Positions 60,099 through 64,000 of a stretch of DNA of 64,000 nucleotides are shown one piece after another. Below the pieces are notes generated by a model. It did no database searches, had not been told where the DNA came from, and saw only the letters and a program-made list of their open reading frames with translations. Positions within the stretch are counted from its first letter, which is position 1. Every line of letters starts with the position of its first letter. Origin of the DNA: Thalassobacillus pellis (GTDB taxonomy: Bacteria > Bacillota > Bacilli > Bacillales > Halobacillaceae); assembly GCF_016908295.1 (NCBI RefSeq), contig NZ_JAFBDO010000007.1, positions 1 through 64,000 of the forward strand, in the 5' to 3' direction. A program made the position numbers and the translations under genes.

Positions 60099-60127
60099 TT
60101 GCTACCCCTGATTCGCTCTAGTATAAT
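60099..60127 (+). promoter_or_regulatory. Promoter for recJ-apt
   Basis: TTGCTA (60099-60104), 17-bp spacer, perfect TATAAT (60122-60127), 21 nt before the recJ start. Confidence 0.7.
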
Positions 60128-60148
60128 GAGTGGGTCAGGGGTGAACGT

Positions 60149-62491
60149 ATGTTAAAAAGTAAAATGAAATGGAAATTTACATATAATGAGACGCATAAAG
60201 AAGCGGGTTTTTTATCAGACCTTTCGCTTTCATCATTAACAAAAAGATTATTGTGGCAAAGGGACCTGACGGATCCTGAAAGTGTCGGCCGTTTTCTGTC
60301 TCCCTCACTTGAACAATTACATGACCCATTTCTGATGGATGGGATGGATAAAGCGATAGAAAGAGTGAGAACCGCCATTCAGCGCGAAGAGGAAATCCTT
60401 GTTTTTGGGGATTATGATGCCGATGGTGTGAGCGCCACTACTGTTATGGTAGAGACTTTGCGAGAAGCTGGAGCCAAATGCGATTATTACATACCGAACC
60501 GTTTTACAGAAGGCTACGGCCCTAATGAAGCAGCATTCAGGGATGCCAAAGAAAATGGTGTGGATATCATCATAACTGTGGATACTGGAATTGCAGCAAT
60601 TGAAGAAGCGGATATTGCTAAAGAACTCGGGATGGACTTGATTATCACCGATCACCATGAGGTACAGGAAAAGCTTCCAGATGCTTATGCAATCGTCCAT
60701 CCGAAAGCTTCCACAGATTATCCTTTTCAGGAACTGGCTGGTGTTGGAGTCGCCTTCAAGTTCGCCGAAGCTCTTTTCGGAAGGCTTCCTGAAGAGCTGT
60801 TAGATTTAGTCGTCATTGGTACGATTGCTGACCTCGTACCGCTTCGGGATGAAAACCGGGTTCTGGCTTACTATGGTCTAAAGGCGATATCTAATTCATC
60901 TCGTCCAGGCATCAAGGCCTTGCGAAGAATATGCGGGATTGAAGGGGAAATGAATGAAGAATCCATTGGCTTCATGATCGGACCAAGGATAAATGCAGTT
61001 GGGCGACTTCAGGATGCATCTCCGGCAGTTGAGCTATTATTGACAAAAGATCCATCAAGGGCAGAAGAACTGGCGGATTTTATAGACAAGCTGAATAAAG
61101 AACGCCAAAAAATAGTCGCAGAAATTGCTGAAGAAGCTGAAAGAATGTTAGAGGAAGATGCTACCGGGAACAATGAATCCGTAATTGTCATCGGTAAAGC
61201 TGGTTGGAATCCCGGTGTATTAGGAATTGTAGCCTCACGTCTTGTCGGCCGTTTCGATCGTCCGGCAATAGTGCTGAGCTTCGACGAAGAAACACAGGAA
61301 GCAAAAGGTTCAGCACGGAGTATTGAGGCATTCGATTTATTTGTAAATTGCATGAAAGTAAAACATTTGTTTAAACATTTTGGAGGCCATGCACAGGCTG
61401 CTGGTATGACGCTCCCTATAGAAAATATAAATGAGCTCCGAAGAGAATTGAACCAGATGGCTGATGAACATTTGTCACCTGAAGATTTTGCTCAAGCGAT
61501 GGAAGTGGAAGAAACTATTAATATCGCTGAGTTAGACTTAAAACAAATCGAGGAAATTGACAAACTGAGTCCATTTGGTATGGGCAACCCAAAACCGATA
61601 TTCCATATAGTCCACCCGCCTAAAGAAATCAGGCAGATTGGCAGTAAACAGAACCATTTGAAATTACAGTTTTCAAAAGAGGGTACTATGCTCGATGGTA
61701 TAGCTTTCGGGATGGGGGAACTGTTCGGTGAAATCTCTCCCCATGCAAATCTGGAGGCAATTGGAGAACTTGGTATCAACGAATGGAATGGAAGAAAGAA
61801 GATCCAGCTGATGATTAAAGATATCCGCGTTTCTGAATGGCAGCTGTTCGATTATCGTGGCTCCCGCTACGTCGAAAAGAAACTTTCCCTTGCCGATACT
61901 TCCAGTCATCTCGCTATTTCCTTCAATGGAGAAACAAAAAGTGTGGCTGATATTCCTGCAGTAGGTCCAGAACAGCTTAATCTTTATGACCCAGCACATA
62001 TAAAGGGGCTTGTCCTGCTTGACCTCCCTGCCAGTTTGGAAGATTTAGCAGCTATAATTAAAAAGACCATACCAGAGAAAGTGTATGCGTGCTACCGGGT
62101 ATCAGATGGTGCTTTTCTCAATAAATTACCATCCAGAGATGATTTTAAATGGTTCTATGCCTTATTACTGAAACAAAAATCACTTGATTTAAACAAGGAT
62201 GCCAGAAAAATAGGTTCCTATAAAGGCTGGGACAAAGCTACTATTGTTTTTATATCCCAGGTGTTTTTTGACTTAGAGTTTGTTAAAATAGAAAATGGAC
62301 TAATTTCGCTTCATCCTTCTCCATCCAAGAAGGATTTGAGTGAATCGGAAACGTATCAAAAGAAAATACATCAATTACAGGTAGAGAAACAGCTCTATTA
62401 TTCGAATTATCGGGAGCTGAGAGCCTGGTTTGACCAGTATCTCGGGGAAAAGGATCAGGCTGTTAAGGAGGAAGTTACACATGGATTTTAA
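60149..62491 (+). CDS. recJ: RecJ, single-strand DNA 5'-3' exonuclease
   Basis: A 780-residue DHH/DHHA1 exonuclease in repair and recombination. The metal motifs [14 protein letters not shown] (about 85-98), TVDTGIAA and ITDHHE precede the DHHA1 motif [10 protein letters not shown] (about 411-420) and an OB-fold part. A C-terminal extension (about 560-780) is typical for Firmicute RecJ. AGGGGTGA precedes ATG 60149. Its 3' end overlaps apt by 11 nt. Confidence 0.97.
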   Translation: MLKSKMKWKFTYNETHKEAGFLSDLSLSSLTKRLLWQRDLTDPESVGRFLSPSLEQLHDPFLMDGMDKAIERVRTAIQREEEILVFGDYDADGVSATTVMVETLREAGAKCDYYIPNRFTEGYGPNEAAFRDAKENGVDIIITVDTGIAAIEEADIAKELGMDLIITDHHEVQEKLPDAYAIVHPKASTDYPFQELAGVGVAFKFAEALFGRLPEELLDLVVIGTIADLVPLRDENRVLAYYGLKAISNSSRPGIKALRRICGIEGEMNEESIGFMIGPRINAVGRLQDASPAVELLLTKDPSRAEELADFIDKLNKERQKIVAEIAEEAERMLEEDATGNNESVIVIGKAGWNPGVLGIVASRLVGRFDRPAIVLSFDEETQEAKGSARSIEAFDLFVNCMKVKHLFKHFGGHAQAAGMTLPIENINELRRELNQMADEHLSPEDFAQAMEVEETINIAELDLKQIEEIDKLSPFGMGNPKPIFHIVHPPKEIRQIGSKQNHLKLQFSKEGTMLDGIAFGMGELFGEISPHANLEAIGELGINEWNGRKKIQLMIKDIRVSEWQLFDYRGSRYVEKKLSLADTSSHLAISFNGETKSVADIPAVGPEQLNLYDPAHIKGLVLLDLPASLEDLAAIIKKTIPEKVYACYRVSDGAFLNKLPSRDDFKWFYALLLKQKSLDLNKDARKIGSYKGWDKATIVFISQVFFDLEFVKIENGLISLHPSPSKKDLSESETYQKKIHQLQVEKQLYYSNYRELRAWFDQYLGEKDQAVKEEVTHGF

Positions 62492-62993
62492 AGAACATAT
62501 TGCTATTGTTGAAGATTGGCCGAAAAAAGGGGTCAAATTTAAGGATATCACTCCACTAATGGATAATGGCAAAGCATTTAAAGCTGCTGTCGATGAAATT
62601 GTGGAATACGCCAAGTCCCGGGATATTGACTTGATTGTCGGCCCAGAAGCACGAGGATTTATAGTTGGATGTCCTGTCTCCTACGCACTTGAAGCAGGCT
62701 TCGCCCCCGTTCGGAAAGAAGGAAAACTGCCACGGGAAACGATTAAAGTCGATTACGGTCTGGAATATGGCAAAGATGTTCTTACCATTCATAAAGATGC
62801 CATCAAACCAGGACAGCGTGTTTTAATTACGGATGACCTATTAGCGACAGGCGGTACGATCGAAGCAACCATCAAGCTTGTGGAAGAGCTTGGAGGTATT
62901 GTGGCCGGATGTGCATTTTTGATTGAACTGACTTACCTCCATGGCAGAGATAAATTGAAAGGGCACGATGTCCTGACATTGATGCAATACTAA
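62481..62993 (+). CDS. apt: Adenine phosphoribosyltransferase
   Basis: A 170-residue enzyme that makes AMP from adenine and PRPP. PRPP-binding motif [17 protein letters not shown] (about 115-131), and [11 protein letters not shown]. The start is ATG 62481 behind AAGGAGGAAG; an in-frame ATG at 62430 lies inside recJ without such a site. It is followed by relA. Confidence 0.97.
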   Translation: MDFKEHIAIVEDWPKKGVKFKDITPLMDNGKAFKAAVDEIVEYAKSRDIDLIVGPEARGFIVGCPVSYALEAGFAPVRKEGKLPRETIKVDYGLEYGKDVLTIHKDAIKPGQRVLITDDLLATGGTIEATIKLVEELGGIVAGCAFLIELTYLHGRDKLKGHDVLTLMQY

Positions 62994-62995
62994 TA

Positions 62996-63031
62996 AAGGG
63001 GAGTGCCCTGAAATATGGGTACTCCTTGTTT
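62996..63031 (+). terminator. Probable terminator after apt
   Basis: AAGGGGAGTGCCC pairs with GGGTACTCCTT (small mismatch), followed by GTTTACACTTTTT. Confidence 0.65.
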
Positions 63032-63078
63032 ACACTTTTTGAAGAGTACGGCAGGTATTGGAAAGCAGCATGTTTCCC

Positions 63079-63107
63079 TTTACATTTTCCGATCTTTTTT
63101 TGATAAT
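63079..63107 (+). promoter_or_regulatory. Promoter for relA
   Basis: TTTACA (63079-63084), 17-bp spacer, GATAAT (63102-63107). Confidence 0.7.
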
Positions 63108-63164
63108 GAAAAACAACTACCTCAATAGATAAAGGTACATGAGGAAAGAAACCAGGGTGATTAG

Positions 63165-64000
63165 ATGTCGAAAGACAAAATTCTGAGCGCAGAAGAAGTG
63201 ATAAACGGTGCAAGTCAGTATTTAAGCCAGGAAGATACTGACTTTATTCGTCATGCTTACGAATTTGCCGAAAACGCTCATAAAGATCAATATCGAAAAT
63301 CAGGAGAACCATACATCATCCACCCGATTCAGGTGGCGGGCATACTAGTCAACCTGGAAATGGACCCGGAAACTATCGCTGGTGGTTTTCTTCATGATGT
63401 GGTAGAAGATACAGATTTCTCCATAGAAGCGATCGAACAAGCCTTTAACAAGGAAGTAGCTATGCTTGTCGACGGTGTCACCAAGCTAGGAAAAATCAAG
63501 TACAAATCGAAGGAAGCCCAGCAGGCAGAAAATCATAGAAAAATGTTTGTAGCTATGGCTAAAGATATCCGCGTTATTCTTATCAAACTTGCGGACCGCC
63601 TTCATAATATGCGTACATTGAAACATCTCCCGCCGGAGAAACAGAGACGGATTTCGAATGAAACCCTTGAAATATTTGCACCTTTAGCGCACCGCTTAGG
63701 TATTTCAACAATTAAATGGGAGTTGGAAGATACTGCCCTTCGTTATTTAAACCCTCAGCAGTATTACCGCATAGTCCATTTGATGAAACAAAAGCGGAAT
63801 GAGCGGGAGTATTATATCGAAGACGTAATGAAAGAAATTGAGGAAAGGCTAGATGAAGTCAATATAGATGCGGAAATATCCGGCCGGCCCAAGCACCTCT
63901 ACAGTATCTATCGCAAAATGGTCCTTCAGAACAAGCAGTTCAATGAAATTTATGATTTACTGGCGGTACGGGTTACCGTCAATAACATAAAGGATTGTTA
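63165..64000 (+). CDS. relA: RelA/Rsh, (p)ppGpp synthetase and hydrolase, 5' part only
   Basis: The first 278 codons are present and the gene runs off the right edge. The HD hydrolase domain (about 30-190) has [21 protein letters not shown] and [12 protein letters not shown], with the residues for metal binding intact. The start of the synthetase domain follows ([23 protein letters not shown]). A bifunctional enzyme is expected. AGGGTGAT precedes ATG 63165. apt-relA order is as in B. subtilis. Confidence 0.96.
   Translation, partial: MSKDKILSAEEVINGASQYLSQEDTDFIRHAYEFAENAHKDQYRKSGEPYIIHPIQVAGILVNLEMDPETIAGGFLHDVVEDTDFSIEAIEQAFNKEVAMLVDGVTKLGKIKYKSKEAQQAENHRKMFVAMAKDIRVILIKLADRLHNMRTLKHLPPEKQRRISNETLEIFAPLAHRLGISTIKWELEDTALRYLNPQQYYRIVHLMKQKRNEREYYIEDVMKEIEERLDEVNIDAEISGRPKHLYSIYRKMVLQNKQFNEIYDLLAVRVTVNNIKDC

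Overview
The window is a dense, almost entirely + strand stretch of low-GC Firmicute chromosome. Its order (leu end, ysoA, tig, clpX, lonA, engB, hemAXCDBL, spoVID, ysxE, valS, folC, comC, spoIIB, maf, radC, mreBCD, minCD, spoIVFAB, rplU, prp, rpmA, spo0B, obg, pheBA, safA, yebC, bofC, ruvAB, queA, tgt, yajC, spoVB, comN, secDF, recJ, apt, relA) matches the well-known Bacillus subtilis region, so this is an endospore-forming member of the Bacillaceae. The acidic proteins, the RNase E/G gene and the dispersed repeat family would fit a halotolerant genus related to Halobacillus or Virgibacillus, but that genus call is inference.

Layout. 1-600: a tRNA-Gly/tRNA-Arg cluster containing two tandem 154-bp units, each starting with a 5' half of the tRNA-Arg gene. 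0.8-8.1 kb: TPR protein YsoA, trigger factor, ClpX, LonA and the GTPase EngB (protein folding, proteolysis and ribosome assembly). 8.2-10.7 kb: a three-gene polar amino-acid ABC importer preceded by a possible short leader peptide. 11.2-18.2 kb: a membrane protein and the complete glutamate-to-uroporphyrinogen haem operon. 18.2-20.4 kb: the spore coat genes spoVID and ysxE. 20.6-26.9 kb: a T-box-controlled valS, folC and a GAF-GGDEF protein. 27.0-36.2 kb: prepilin peptidase, SpoIIB, Maf, RadC, the rod-shape (mreBCD) and division-site (minCD) operon, and the sigma-K checkpoint pair SpoIVFA/FB. 36.2-42.1 kb: RNase E/G, ribosomal proteins L21 and L27 with the protease that matures L27, Spo0B, Obg and PheB/PheA. 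42.4-47.5 kb: SafA with 14 heptapeptide repeats, a coat-kinase-like protein, NadE, a YhcN-type lipoprotein, YebC and BofC. 47.8-52.6 kb: RuvAB behind a LexA-like box, queuosine genes and YajC. 52.7-64 kb: an ArsB/NhaD-type transporter, a YetF-type protein, SpoVB, ComN, SecDF, a LapA-like protein, RecJ, Apt and the start of RelA.

How the genes work together. Much of the window serves sporulation: the Spo0B phosphorelay step, septum dissolution (SpoIIB), cortex formation (SpoVB), coat morphogenesis (SpoVID, SafA, YsxE) and the pro-sigma-K checkpoint (SpoIVFA, SpoIVFB, BofC). The remainder is growth housekeeping. Two genes, spoIVFA and less clearly spoVID, have sigma-E-type promoters visible in the sequence.

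Most unusual points: the tandem tRNA-half repeats; three sporulation-type genes in a row (43.6-46.9 kb) whose start regions are built into intrinsic-terminator-like hairpins; a dispersed structured repeat in three intergenic spacers; an RNase E/G without its zinc-link cysteines; and a YsxE lacking kinase catalytic residues. No complete insertion sequence, prophage or CRISPR array was seen. All family assignments rest on reading motifs and gene order by eye; no database search was run.
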